From the NCBI GenBank assembly GCA_030386875.1, contig CM059562.1, forward strand, positions 23,923,360 through 23,987,359: 64,000 nt of DNA, in the 5' to 3' direction. Numbering within the stretch: the first letter of the stretch is position 1; every line of letters starts with the position of its first letter. The translations under genes and the position numbers were made by a program. This DNA comes from Morinoia aosen (lineage: Eukaryota; Arthropoda; Malacostraca; Amphipoda; Talitridae). Below, in pieces: positions 14,140 through 25,907 of this stretch. The notes beneath the pieces were generated by a model that was not told where the DNA came from, ran no database searches, and saw nothing but the letters and a program-made list of their open reading frames with translations.

Positions 14140-14440
14140 AATGATGGTGTCGATGATGATTACGATGGTAATTATGCTTATAAAAATGGTGATGGTACTA
14201 ATGATGATGATGATGACGGCGATTAGGTTGCTAATAATGATGATCATGGTGCTGTTGCATATGGTGATGATAATCATGTTCAGGCTGCTGCTGCTTCTGA
14301 TGATAATGATGTTGATGATGATAATGATGTTGGTGATAATAATAATAATGATGTTGATGATGGTAATGAAGATGATAATTTGGATGATGAGTATTATGAT
14401 GGTGGAGGTGAGTGTGATGATGATGATGATACTCATCTCG
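14140..14440. repeat. GAT/AAT trinucleotide microsatellite
   Basis: An imperfect run of GAT interspersed with AAT, GGT and GTT triplets, with its purest tracts near 14195-14212 and 14420-14430. It creates methionine/aspartate or isoleucine runs in open frames on both strands (for example minus 13870-14448), which I treat as artefacts. Confidence 0.95.
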
Positions 14441-15799
14441 AAGACCAATTCACAATTCAGACAATTGTGACTAAGAGTGATCGATATTCTTTGTTATTTT
14501 GGCAACGAATCATTAGTGAAGACACCACCTGTTTACTGCGAGGGGGATATGAAAAGCAAATACCTTCCAAGGGTCACTGTTTAAAGACTTTAAACCCATG
14601 AATATGAATTGTAATGGGGGTGTATCCGAGCGATCAGAGTGTTTATTACCTGCGGGATCCCAGACAGGAGAATAAGATATCAGTAGGATAGAGGAATGGA
14701 AAGAATCAGAGTGAACTGGACCCTTTTAAAAGAAAATATGCCTCGCATATAATCAAGGCATGCAATGAGTAAAAAGTAGTATTAAAACTAAAAAAATCAT
14801 ATGGGGATGGACAGATGAGCTTCGAAAGAAGAGTGGAAGTTCGTCAACTGCTGTTTGCAGCCAGGCCTCTTAGTCAGAATCTTTTCTACAACAAGAAATG
14901 ATGTTGGAATTTTATCAATTTAAAAAAAAGTACATGTAAGAGGAAAGCGTGGTAGTTATAAGTTTTGCTATATGGTAAAGAGGGGTGCTGAGCGTGGTGA
15001 ATGTTGTTTGTCTTATCAATACGTTGTGATGCGGGCTGATAGGGAGTATGGGTAACTGGTCGCAAGGGGCTGAGGTTATGAATAAAGATATTGAAAGGCT
15101 TGTTCATTGATGAAATGAATAGTGCTTTTATAGGTGCAAAAACTCGATACTCGAATACAGGTTTTACTTTTGGAAGAATAGAAAAGCAATTGATCATAAT
15201 CGGGAAGCCATTTTTAGAGTCTGGCTATGAAAAGGCCGAGCCAATGGAAAAAATATCTTAACTTAGATCAAAACTTCAATAAAAGGATGTTCCAAAACAG
15301 TGGGTAAAGAACGGAGCGTTCCCGTATCGCATGAGATCAATAATGTGGGTTATCGCTCGGCCGAACGGAAATTGAAATAGACATTGACACAATCAACGTA
15401 CTCTTGCATTTGTCTCTATTCTAGATCCAATAAGCTACTAATCAGCTCTCTGAGTACAGACCTAGTCAATTTTGTAGCATATTTTTCTCCAAGATATTTC
15501 GGTTAATGACTCGCTGATGAGAAGATGTCATTGTACTTGATTTTATTATTCAAAAATAAAAAACAATGAGAGCTACCCGGACAACCTATCATTTTTTGAA
15601 CGTTAATTTTCGTATTTGAGAGAAACATGACATTTTGAATTTTGAAAATAAGACGTACTACATACGTTAAATATTAGATTTTGATATTTGCACAGTAATT
15701 TTTAGCTGTGTCTACTTCTTCATGCGGTGGCAGCACAAGTTACGCGGCAACCTGGGGGTGTAGGTGGCGCTGCATCGTCTTCCTTGGAGCCAATCCCAC
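14441..15799. other. Unassigned sequence
   Basis: No recognisable coding, RNA or transposon feature. Open frames of 103 codons or fewer have no supporting motif. Confidence 0.55.
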
Positions 15800-16132
15800 G
15801 CCTTTGACTCTGGATTTATTTGAATAAATTTATTTTGTTTGAGTTAGGATTTATTTATATCAATTTATTTTATTTGAGTTAGGATTTATTAATATGAGTT
15901 TATTTTAAGTTAGGATTTTATTTTACCGAATAATTTTATTTAACTCAGGATTAATTTCAAAAGGTTTATTTCATCTGAGTTAGAATTTATTTTATGGGAT
16001 TTTTGTTTAGGCAAAGATTGGCTTCTTGTGAATTATTTTATTTGAGTTAGGTTTTATTTTTATGAATTTATTTTATTTGAGTTGGGATTTGATTTTACGG
16101 ATTTACATTATTTGAGTTAAGATTTACAGTTT
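15800..16132. repeat. Degenerate minisatellite of about 35 bp
   Basis: TTTGAGTTAGGATTTATTT recurs at irregular spacing of about 35-45 bp (for example near 15838, 15873, 16049 and 16076), separated by TTTATTTTA-rich spacers. Eight or nine units are visible with indels and substitutions. The embedded GTTAGG is part of the unit and is not a telomeric array. Confidence 0.85.
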
Positions 16133-16517
16133 GAGGTCACCAGTTCATTGGCTGTGCAGATGAGAGGTTTAAATTCCTCATGATAATAAATGGTAAGCCC
16201 TGATGGACACGAAGCTATAATGTAAAACCATCATTTCACGTCAACGAGCACTGTTTCATTTTACTATTGCATTTGGCTTCAAAAGCTAATCAGAAATTTA
16301 TTGGGTAGTAAGAGAACTTCTTCATTAGTAGGCAATGGTAATAATACTACGATGACGTCCGTCAGTGTTCGGAAGATGGCACTGTAGTCCGTGCGGTACC
16401 GAGGCTTCGTGAGCTCACGAGCTGCTGCTGGTCTTCCTGAGTGCTGTCGTCGCCATCCATTGGTACAAGCTTCTCGAAGATGAATCCAGGATATTGGAGT
16501 CCGGATTCAACGGGGAA
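16133..16517. other. Unique spacer between two minisatellites
   Basis: Contains a hydrophobic frame LLLVFLSAVVA at about 16422-16454, but it is preceded directly by an in-frame TGA with no ATG. No gene is called. Confidence 0.5.
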
Positions 16518-16905
16518 TGAAATTTGTATTAACACCTGCTATGTGCACCTGCCTCAAAATGCGAAATTTGAGCCTGTATCATTGCGTGAAATATGCTCCC
16601 TCTTCAAGTTATCAAATTTGCACCGGCATGGCGTGAAACCCGCATCTTCGTCAAAGTGTGAAATTTGTACCTGCTTCAGGGTGTGAAATTTACACCTATA
16701 TCAAAGATTAAAATTTGCATTTGTATCAGGATGTGAAATCTACTTTGCACTAAAGTGTGAAATTTGTACTTCAATCAGGGTGTGAAATCTGCTTCTGCAT
16801 CAAGGTGTGAAATTTGCGCCTATATCAGAGAATGAAATCTGCACCTGCATCAAAGAGGGAAGTTTGCACCTGCTTCAACGAGCGGAATCTGCATTTCGAT
16901 GATGC
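16518..16905. repeat. Degenerate 25-bp minisatellite
   Basis: About 15 units of roughly 25 bp alternate a CACCTGCATC-like half with an AAAGTGTGAAATTTG-like half. Divergence between units is high, so this is an old array. Confidence 0.88.
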
Positions 16906-17163
16906 ACCCTGAGCCTCACACACTCGCTCCACAGCCACATGCAGGAGGCGGCTACGCGGCGTTCAGTAAAGTGGCGGTTGCGGTTCTGCTTAACGAGGCG
17001 CAAATTAATCCTAATGCACAACGACCCTGATTAAGATAAACCAAGGGAATTCAAGGAATATGTAGGCGGGAGCGAGGCGGATAATCCTCTTTAACATTGC
17101 AGCGTAATGTGGCAGAGCTGCGGCGGTGAACGCTCGCTTAGAGTGCGGCTTATGGGAGTACTC
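16906..17163. other. GC-richer spacer between arrays
   Basis: It carries two TAATCC homeodomain-like sites (near 17007 and 17082) in a CpG-containing context. This is only suggestive of regulatory DNA; no coding frame is seen. Confidence 0.3.
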
Positions 17164-17928
17164 ATGTGATGGTGTGCCTGTAGCGCCGTCCTGTGGTGAG
17201 ATGGTGTGGCTGGTGTGCCGTGCTGTGGTGAGATGGTGTGGCTGGTGCGCCGTGCTGTGGTGAGATGGTGTGGCTGGTGCGCCGTGCTGTGGTGAGATGG
17301 TGTGGCTGGTGCGCCGTGCTGTGGTGAGATGGTGTGGCTGGTGCGCCGTGCTGTGGTGAGATGGTGTGCCTGGTGCGCCGTGCTGTGGTGAGATGGTGTG
17401 GCTGGTGCGCCGTGCTGTGGTGAGATGGTGTGGCTTGTGCGCCGTGCTGTGGTGAGATGGTGTGCCTGGTGCGCCGTGCTGTTGTGAGATGGTGTGGCTG
17501 GTGCGCCGTGCTATGGTGAGATGGTGTGCCTGGTGCGCAGTGCTGTGGTGAGATGGTGTGGCTGGTGCGCCGTGCTGTTGTGAGATGGTGCGACTGGTGC
17601 GCCGTGCTGTTGTGAGATGGTGTGGCTGGTGCGCCGTGCTATGGTGAGATGTTGTGCCTGATGCGCCGGGCTGTGGTGAGATGGTGCGACTGGTGCGCCG
17701 TGCTGTGAGATGGTGTGGCTGGTGCGCCGTGCTGTTGTGAGATGGTGTGGCTGGTGCGCCGTGCTGTGGTGAGATGGTGTGCCTGGTGCGCCGTGCTGCG
17801 GTGAGATGGTTCGACTGGTGCGCCGTGCTGTAGTGAGATGGTGTAGCTGGTGCGCCGTGCTATGGTGAGATGGTGCGACTGGTGCGCCGTGCTGTGGTGA
17901 GATGGTGTGGCTGGTGCGCCGTGCCTTG
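17164..17928. repeat. 32-bp minisatellite
   Basis: About 24 copies of a 32-bp unit: GTGCTGTGGTGAGATGGTGT followed by GGCTGGTGCGCC. Point variants (TGTTGTG, CTATGG, GTGCCTGG, GCGACTGG) recur in several units. One unit near 17701 lacks GTG. Units are far more alike than in the 25-bp array next to it, so it expanded more recently. Histidine/alanine/proline-rich open frames on the minus strand (17511-18080) are products of the repeat. Confidence 0.97.
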
Positions 17929-19514
17929 GGACTGGTGGCCAGTGCAATGTTACTAGTCCACACTGTGAGGGGTGTTGCAAGTGTAGATGATTTCGTCATT
18001 GGTGCGTTGTCTGGTGCGACTGTGGCGCAAAGTGTTTTTGTGATCAGTGTGTAGTTACACATTACTCTGTAATATGACAAAACGTGTCAGTTAATGAAGA
18101 GTGCTGTTAAAATATTTCATAAACACTACATTTGGCAGGTTTGTAAAGCTAGGAGCTGTAGTTTCAAGAGTCTACCAGACAAACTTACAACGGCATATTC
18201 AACTTTCGCTTACGATGAAACATGAACTGAAGATCGATATTTTAGCTTACGAGGCGTTTGTTATTTTTCACGCTAACAGAAAGGTTCATGTTTAACTAGG
18301 TCAGTGTAAGGTCAACAGAAAACGCTGTAAGGAAACATTACTGGCTAGAGACCACTGCTAGCATTATCTAATTTTTAAATAGCTGTATTCCATGAGGAGT
18401 CCAAAGGGGAAAATGCCAGTGTTACGGCTACGGCTGCCAACACTGTCATTGTGGAACATGTAACTCGTTTGTTTTAAGTTGAGATATATATCGATCTTCC
18501 AAGTCGTGCGAAATGATTCAACGTAAACGATATATTACTTGTGAATCTCTTTCACATTTTACAGCAAATGTTCCATTTCAGTCTTCTGCACTAAGTGTCA
18601 AAATGTCTTATATCTCTCCTTTTTTTGCTTCTACTGACATTCGATATCACCGAACGAAACTCAAAATTTCGATCTGAAACAGAAATCCCTAACAAATTGT
18701 ATCAGTTCACATCCGAGTCAAAGAAAAACTGGCTTCATTTCGCTCCGAGACGAGCTTCAGCTCTTCCCTACGGGGAGGCCTTCGTAAGTCTTCGTCTGTC
18801 CCGTCGCCGGGGCTGCAGAGCAGAACACGTCTCCCTTGCAACAGTCAGAACGTATCGACTTCTTCTCATGCACGGCGTCCGCCACGCGAACTCGGCAGAA
18901 ATTTATTGGCACTCTGACTGATAAGTGATTGGCGAAGAGATACTTTCTGTCTGATGCAATCGTACAATGGGGCATGTAACTGTTCATGAATGTACAAAAT
19001 TTGAGTCGCTCCAACGCTTCCAATAAAGGACAAGCTCGTTGAATGGATGCAACTTTTGTTTCGTACAATTTTCTTCCAAATTATACTGTACGTATCTACC
19101 GATACAATGAGAATATGAAGTGCTGTGACTTTTTTGAACTTTCAGGTTTTCTGCCCATGCTCTGTATGGAATAGATGGCCGTATTTTTTCATGACGAAAG
19201 AATGATTTATTTAAATAATTTCATTATGAGCTAACAATATTATCGGGACATTATCGGGAGCTACTTTCATTATTTAATGGGAATCAAAACTCTCTTCGTC
19301 GAACACTCGTGATAAATTAAGTCAAAACAGTAAGAGTTGCTCAAAGATTTTACAAATTCTTTTTTTTTGTGAGAGTTGGCATTGCAGTCATACGAGTTCT
19401 GAAACAACTGAACTTTTTGGTCCGTGCTGAAGTGCCACAGATAACAAAAGAATGCACGAGTCGTCGTCAAATATTCCCGATGAAGTGCACTGGGGACACT
19501 CGAGCAGCGCTTAA
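17929..19514. other. Unassigned sequence
   Basis: The first 120 bases keep a decayed resemblance to the 32-bp unit (GGTGCGTTGTCTGGTGCGAC near 18000). A GC-richer stretch spans about 18740-18900. No gene, RNA or transposon recognised. Confidence 0.5.
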
Positions 19515-21018
19515 CCAATGACAAATCACTGTGGACCGAAAGAATGACAATTCACTGTGGACAGAAAGAATGACAAATCACTGTGGACCGAAAGAATGAC
19601 AAATCACTGTGGACCGAAAGAATGACAATTCACTGTGGACCGAAAGAATGACAAATCACTGTTGACCGAAAGAATGACAATTCACTGTGGACCGAAAGAA
19701 TGACAAATCACTGTGGACCGAAAGAATGACAATTCACTGTGGACCGAAAGAATGACAATTCACTGTAGACCAAAAGAATGACAAATCACTGTGGACCGAA
19801 AGAATGACAAATCACTGTGGACCGAAAGAATGACAAATCACTGTGGATCGAAAGAATGACAAATCACTGTGGACCGAAAGAATGACAATTCACTGTGGAC
19901 CGAAAGAATGACAAATCACTGTGGACCAAAAGAATGACAAATCACTGTGGACCGAAAGAATGACAAATCACTGTTGACCGAAAGAATGACAATTCACTGT
20001 GGACCTAAAGAATGACAATTCACTGTGGACCGAAAGAATGACAATTCACTGTGGATCGAAAGAATGACAAATCCCTGTGGACCAAAAGAATGACAATTCA
20101 CTGTGGACCGAAAGAATGACAAATCACTGTTGACCGAAAGAATGACAATTCACTGTGGACCGAAATAATGACAATTCACTGTGGACCGAAAGAATGACAA
20201 TTCACTGTGGACCAAAAGAATGACAAATCACTGTGGACCGAAAGAATGACAATTCACTGTGGACCGAAAGAATGACAAATCACTGTGGACCGTAAGAATG
20301 ACAAATCACCGTGGACCGAAAGAATGACAATTCACTGTGGACCGAAAGAATGACAAATCACTGAGGACCGAAAGAATGACAAATCACTGTGGACCGAAAG
20401 AATCACAATTCACTGTGGACCGAAAGAATGACAATTCACTGTGGACCGAAAGAATGACAAACCACTGTGGACCGAAAGAATGACAAATCACTGTGGACCG
20501 AAAGAATGACAATTCACTGTGGACCGAAAGAATGACAAATCACTGTGGACCGAAAGAATGACAAATCACTGTGGACCGAAAGAATGACAAATCACTGTGG
20601 ACCGAAAGAATGACAAATCACTGTGGACCGAAAGAATGACAATTCACTGTGGACCGAAAGAATGACAAATCCCTGTGGACCGAAAGAATGACAAATCACT
20701 GTGGACCGAAAGAATGACAAATCACTGTGGACCGAAAGAATGACAAATCACTGTGGACCGAAAAAATGACAAATCACTGTGGACCGAAAGAATGACAAAT
20801 CACTGTGGACCGAAAGAATGACAAATCACTGTGGACCGAAAGAATGACAAATCACTGTGGAGCGAAAGAATGACAAATCACTGTGGACCGAAAGAATGAC
20901 AAATCACTGTGGACCGAAAGAATGACAAATCACTGTGGACCGAAAGAATGACAAATCACTGTGGACCGAAAGAATGACAAATCCCTGTGGATCGAATGAA
21001 TGACAAATCACTGTGGAG
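19515..21018. repeat. 26-bp satellite-like array, about 58 copies
   Basis: The unit is GTGGACCGAAAGAATGACAA plus ATCACT, 26 bp, head to tail with no spacers. Two alleles of the unit differ at one base (CAAATCACT versus CAATTCACT). They are interspersed from 19515 to about 20690, but only the CAAATC allele occurs in the last 12-13 units. Rare markers (GTTGACC at 19661, 19973 and 20129; AAATCCCT; CCAAAAG) allow duplication blocks to be traced. No stop-free coding frame persists since 26 is not a multiple of 3. Confidence 0.98.
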
Positions 21019-21484
21019 AGCTGAGACCACTGCGTCTGATGTGGCCCGTCGTTAAAATTAGCTTTTCCGAAACTTGTCTTCAGAAAAAAGTTTATCGACA
21101 GCATCATAATATCTCGCTGCATGAAAAACGGCGTGAAACTACAGGTTTTTTCTGATAAAAATGTTTACTTGTTAGACTTAAGTTGAATCATTGAAGATTT
21201 GTTTGCTTGACTATGGGAAAAAAATCTAGAACGACAAATATTTCCTTGAAATCTCATTTCCTGGAGTTTTATAGAAGTTCCGAATACTTAGCTTAATCAT
21301 AGTTCTTTGACGTACTGACAAACATTTTTGGATCAAATCGTTTTGAATGATTTACATTTTAGTATTTTCAATGGATTGCTCTCCTGACCAGATTATTTTC
21401 ATGTACCACGGGTTTTCAGTGTTGAGGAGACCGAACGAAACAAAGATGAGAAAGAGCCCCCCGCTCCTCCTCCTATTGTTTAAC
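21019..21484. other. Unique spacer between the 26-bp and 21-bp arrays
   Basis: AT-rich with no recognised feature. Confidence 0.55.
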
Positions 21485-22718
21485 CCCGACATGCATTTTG
21501 CCTCTCCCGACATGTGTATTGCTTCACCCGACATGTGTATTGCCTCTCCCGATATGTGAATTGCCACACCCGACATGTATTTGCCTCACCCGACATGTGT
21601 ATTGCTTCACCCGACATGTGTATTGCCTCTCCCGACATGTGAATTGCCTCACCCGACATGTGAATTGCCTCACCCGACATGTGTATTGCCTCTCCCGACA
21701 TGTGTATTGCCTCTCCCGACATGTGAATTGCCTCACCCGACATGTGTATTGTCTCACCCAACATGCGTATTGCACACTCGATATGCGTATTGCCTCACTC
21801 GACATGCGTATTGCCTCACCCGACATGAGTATTGCCTCCCCCGACATTCGCATTGTCTCACCCGACATGAGTATTGACTCACCCGACATGAGTATTGCCT
21901 CACCCGACATGCGTATCGCCTCACCCGACATGAGTATTGCCTCACGCGACATGAGTATTGCCTCACCCGACATGAGTATTACCTCACCCAACATACGTAT
22001 TGCCTCACCAGACATGCGTATCGCCTCACCCGACATGAGTATTGCCTCACCCGACATGAGTATTGCCTCACCCGACATGAGTATTGCCTCACCCGACATG
22101 CATATTGCCTCACCCGACATGTGTATTGCCTCACCCGACATGTGTATTGCCTCACCCCAAATGCGCATTGTCTCACCCGAAATGAGTATTACCTCACCCG
22201 ACATGTGTATTGCCTCACCCGACATGCGCATTGTCACATCCGACATGAGTATTACCTCACCCAACATACGTATTGCTTTACCCGACATGTGTACTGCCTC
22301 ACCCGACATGCGTATTGCCTCACCCGACAAGTATTGCCTCACCCGACATGCGCATTGTCTCATACGACATGAGTATTACCTCACCCAACGTACGTATTGC
22401 CTCACCCGACATGTGTATTGCCTCACCCGACATGCGTATTGCCTCACCCGACAAGTATTGCCTCACCCAACATGCGCATTGTCTCATCCGACATGAGTAT
22501 TACCTCACCCAACATACGTATTGCCTCACCCGACATGTGTATTGCCTCACCCGACATGCGTATTGCCTCACCCGACATGCGCATTGTCTCACCCGACATG
22601 AGTATTACCTCACCCAACACACGTATTGCCTCACCCGATATGCGTATTGCCTCACCCGACATGCGTATTGCCTCACCCGACAAGAATTGCCTCACCTGAC
22701 ATGCGTTTGCCTCACCCG
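21485..22718. repeat. 21-bp satellite-like array with higher-order repeats, about 59 copies
   Basis: The unit is ATTGCCTCACCCGACATGTG plus one base. Left of about 21760 the units alternate CCTCTCCCGAC with CCTCACCCGAC. Right of about 22250 a multi-unit block starting TATTACCTCACCCAACATAC repeats at 22250, 22374, 22498 and 22603 (periods 124, 124 and 105 bp). The 124-bp blocks include a 19-bp short unit carrying GACAAGTATTG. Since 21 is a multiple of 3, long open frames run on both strands (plus 21498-22496; minus 21524-22363). They are seven-residue repeats with no start context or splice partner, and are not called genes. Confidence 0.98.
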
Positions 22719-23222
22719 GCTCGCGGTACAGCGCAGAGTTCAATATTCTACAGTAGACTAGTGGCAAGGAGCGTGCTGCTTCACACTTTCTCCGACCATT
22801 CTCCTCTATAATTAATCTGCGTGATTACTTGCGTTCGACAATGTTCTAACATTTCATTTAGGGATAGTCATCCAGGTATTTTTGACGATATTCTACATTC
22901 AAGTTTCAGTTTCCGCATCGTGTGAAACAGAAAAATCAATCTGTAGGCCACAACATTTCCCTCTGTCGCTTACAATTTAATATTTATGGCGTCCCTCCAT
23001 TTACAGCGATGCATGTCCTTTTCATGTCTGCTGGTTCATGTCGAAGACGGCGGTGTCATCAAGTTCGCAGTTATGTACAACTAACCTTATGGATTTTGTT
23101 ACAGATAAAGTCAGGCTTAAGATTAAATTGACAGATCATTTCAAAGGTGTAGAGTCGTGCAGTCTGTCAAATGATTAAATGAAAAGGATAAAATTATGGC
23201 CGCGATCTCTCTATTATTTCAG
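22719..23222. other. Sequence upstream of the candidate exon
   Basis: If the exon at 23223-23356 is real, this is intron or promoter-proximal DNA. It ends in a pyrimidine-rich TCTCTCTATTATTTCAG that fits a splice acceptor. Confidence 0.4.
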
Positions 23223-23356
23223 AACACCATACTTCAGAGTTAAGTGTTAAATTAATTCAACTCCGAGGAAGCTTTCAACTGACGTGCCGACCCATAAGAT
23301 GAAAAACCGTCGTCACCTCATGATACTGCTGAGCGCCTTCACGACCTACGCTGCTG
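23223..23356 (+). other. Candidate internal exon (5' UTR plus start codon)
   Basis: An acceptor-like pyrimidine tract and AG end at 23222, and a near-perfect donor, CTG/GTGAGTAC, begins at 23357. Between them lies one ATG with a purine at -3, opening a frame that runs cleanly to the donor. These signals bracket a 134-bp exon with 76 bp of untranslated leader. The signals are seen; that they are used is inference. Downstream exons were not found in the window. Confidence 0.35.
23299..23356 (+). CDS. Candidate signal-peptide-coding first coding exon, partial
   Basis: Starting at the ATG at 23299 the exon encodes MKNRRHLMILLSAFTTYAA and then one base of the next codon (phase 1). This has the three parts of a signal peptide: a basic start (KNRRH), a hydrophobic core (LMILLSAF) and small residues at the end (TTYAA) suitable for signal peptidase. 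Many arthropod secreted proteins place an intron in or just after the signal peptide, so the arrangement is plausible for a secreted or cuticular product whose remaining exons lie further right or beyond the window. Read through the donor, the frame continues only about 20 codons to a stop at about 23420, consistent with intron or with a chance 40-codon frame. No product can be named. Confidence 0.35.
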
Positions 23357-23727
23357 GTGAGTACTGCTTCAACTCCATGTTTGCTAACTTGAATTCTTTT
23401 CTCACTGGTCTAAACAGCTGATTACTAAGTCTCGTAGTTGAATGTAGAAGATTTGGAAAAAGTGGAAAAAGTTGTGACCTTCCGCAGTAATCGTTTCACA
23501 TCGTATATTTAAGACAAAATTCACTATGACAAAACTCCGCTAATTTTACATCAAAAAGCAAGTTAAATACGCTGAGATAAGAGGAGCTACGGTAAAACGT
23601 ATATAAAGAGTGTAAGTTTTGAACTAGCGAACTAGCTCGAATTTAATGCTAGCCTCTCAACTAACAAAAAAGTTACCCACGTGATTATGTGTGCGTCAGT
23701 TTTTCATCCCTGCCACTGAGATAAATT

Positions 23728-23749
23728 TTGACACACCTGGGTGTGTCAA
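23728..23749. repeat. Short inverted repeat TTGACACACC/GGTGTGTCAA
   Basis: Perfect 10-bp arms separated by TG. GTGTGTCA motifs recur at 24039, 24061, 24091 and, inverted, at 24127. Confidence 0.85.
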
Positions 23750-24082
23750 TTGGTTATTCAGAAATATTTTGATACACATTGAAGTATTTCCTTTGACCAC
23801 ATAATAAAGCGGTTTAGGGACTTGAAACACTTATTCACGTTTCAAATGACTCAACATTTCTTGTAGAAAACCGAACTGTGTTTGAATTTTGTGATTGGAG
23901 TACAATTCTCCCAAATAACCTTCATATCTTCGCTAATTTTTTTTCAAGTTCTTGGACATTGTTTGTATATCAGTGTAATTAGTTGCTAATCTAAGAAAGT
24001 AAAATATTTATGAGAAATAAAATTGTCTTACGTCAAGTGTGTCATGTTTGGCACGCTTAAGTGTGTCGTATAAGTCCGTGTC

Positions 24083-24143
24083 ACACAAAAGTGTGTCAAA
24101 ATACATAGGCTAATCATGTGTATTGTTGACACACTCTTTTGTG
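24083..24143. repeat. Imperfect hairpin with the same GTGTGTCA core
   Basis: CACAAAAGTGTGTCAAAATA at 24083 pairs with TATTGTTGACACACTCTTTTGTG at 24121-24143, apart from a two-base bulge and one mismatch, around an 18-base loop. It may be the end of a small decayed inverted-repeat element that also includes the 23728 hairpin. Confidence 0.65.
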
Positions 24144-25899
24144 CCGGGTTTACGACAACTTGACGCAGAAAAGTGGGCCGCTTTTGCGACAAAATTTTTC
24201 TCAGTGTGTTGGAAATGCAATGTCAGCGGAATGAGTGCTTATTCGCGAATAGCGAGCTTACTTGGAGCAAAACTTCCAAAGAAGCTCTCTCGTCCCGTCT
24301 GCTCCTCATTGGTATAGTATGGCAACTTGAAATTTCTGCCCCTACAATCCGTGGAAAAAATGAACTCAAGATTTTGTTTCGAAGCCATACTGTTTATTCT
24401 AATCTCTTATGAGGTTAAATTTCCTCTACATGCAGCGTAGAAGTTCATTTCTAGTTCAAAAAACAGAAAATTTCAAGATTGGAGTTGTGTCATACCATGC
24501 AGAGGAACAAAACTTGAGCAAAAAATCGCTAAATTTCAGTTGATTAAAATCCATTACGGAAATTTATTGCACTAAATACATTCAGCGCACTTCTAGCAGT
24601 GTTCCAGAATGTAAATGCTGAAAGTTGGTTTCATGATTGAAATCTTCATGTTGCCTTAAAAATTTTTGAAGCAATTACTGTATTTTCCACAAGATGTATA
24701 ACAATCGAATTTTTCGTAAACTTGTGATGACAAGATGTGCTTACGTAGTGCCTATATAAACTAAATGAGAAATGAATTATAAACATTCGAGTTTATTGTG
24801 TTGTGCCGTGCAACTGATGCGATTCGCTATTCATTCAATCCCCGACGCTAAAAAGATAGGTCAAATATTAAGCAAACTCATATTGAAAGTTCTTTTTCTA
24901 TTTTTGTGCTGTAGGTCCATTAGGTTTTCAGCTTTCTAGCCTCGTTAGAGCGTGAGAGTGAAGTCCATGATCTATAAAGTGTAGATCTAGAAAGGTTTAT
25001 CCTAGGACCGCTTCTAACAGAGATCTTTGTTTTCTATAATCAGAAAAGCTGTTTGCACTGGTCAAAATAAAATCCTTTTGTGGACTGGATTCGAAATTTG
25101 GTCATTCATGATCAAAGTGAGGTGCTCTGCTCAAGCGCCAAGGAGAAGATCGAGTGTGCTAAGGATGAATGACTAAAAAATAAGGCAATATCTCCGAAAA
25201 ATACGTGGAGGTTCTTGAGCAACCAGCGCGTTACTTCATCTTCTGTGACACTCAATTTGTCTACAGTTTACGAGAACAACATTAGGGATGCACCTCGCAC
25301 ATAACACAGCGGCACCGAACTACGAGGCATGCCTTCCTAACCTGCAGGGTAGAGCAAAAACACACTCGGGTGGGTATGATTGTATTATTATCTGTAAACA
25401 TGAATGAGTGTTTAAACAAGTTAAAATTTCATGCGTCAGAGATCCCTTACATTTTGGTAGAAATGAAACTTCTACATTGGTCAGGTTTCGAGGAAGTCTA
25501 CATTTCTCTGACTAACTTCTGATAGAATTCGCTGCTTTTATAGTATCCTCTTATTCTGGCCACACGAATGTGACTGCATGTATCTCAATGCTGATTAATT
25601 TTATATAATTCTTTCTCTAATTTCGATTCCTATTATGAGTTCGAATATTTGTTCGAATGGTGTTCTGGATAATATGTTCAAGTCATAAGACATAAATAAA
25701 ATTGAAGATTAAATAAATTGCTAACACCCACTGCAGTTGAGCAAAGAAATTCACCCGCCTATTTTGGAAATTTAGTGAATATTTAACTGTGTGTGTTCAA
25801 TATCAAAACAAATACAATACTGCACTGAGTAATGGTACTTAACAATGAACAACTGTGCTGTGAATTTTTCTCCTTGATTTATTTTTCATATTCAGATCA
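24144..25899. other. Unassigned AT-rich sequence
   Basis: No gene, RNA or transposon recognised between the hairpin and the hAT target duplication. Confidence 0.55.
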
Positions 25900-25907
25900 T
25901 TTGGTTT
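25900..25907. repeat. Target-site duplication, left copy (TTTGGTTT)
   Basis: Identical to 27590-27597. An 8-bp duplication is the hallmark of hAT superfamily insertion. Confidence 0.95.

Noticed and set aside
13870..14448. 192-codon isoleucine-rich minus-strand frame
   Set aside because: Most of it is the GAT/AAT microsatellite read in reverse.
15800..16132. Telomeric TTAGG repeat
   Set aside because: GTTAGG occurs once per unit of about 35 bp inside a larger unit, not as tandem TTAGG.
16422..16533. Hydrophobic LLLVFLSAVVA frame as a second signal-peptide exon
   Set aside because: An in-frame TGA lies three codons upstream, there is no ATG, and no acceptor-like tract precedes it.
19515..21018. 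CRISPR-like regular repeat
   Set aside because: The 26-bp units are contiguous with no unique spacers, no cas genes are present, and the context is eukaryotic.
21498..22496. 332-codon open frame (and 279 codons on the opposite strand)
   Set aside because: Both are produced by the 21-bp array, whose length is a multiple of 3. They consist only of a seven-residue repeat, and both strands are open equally.
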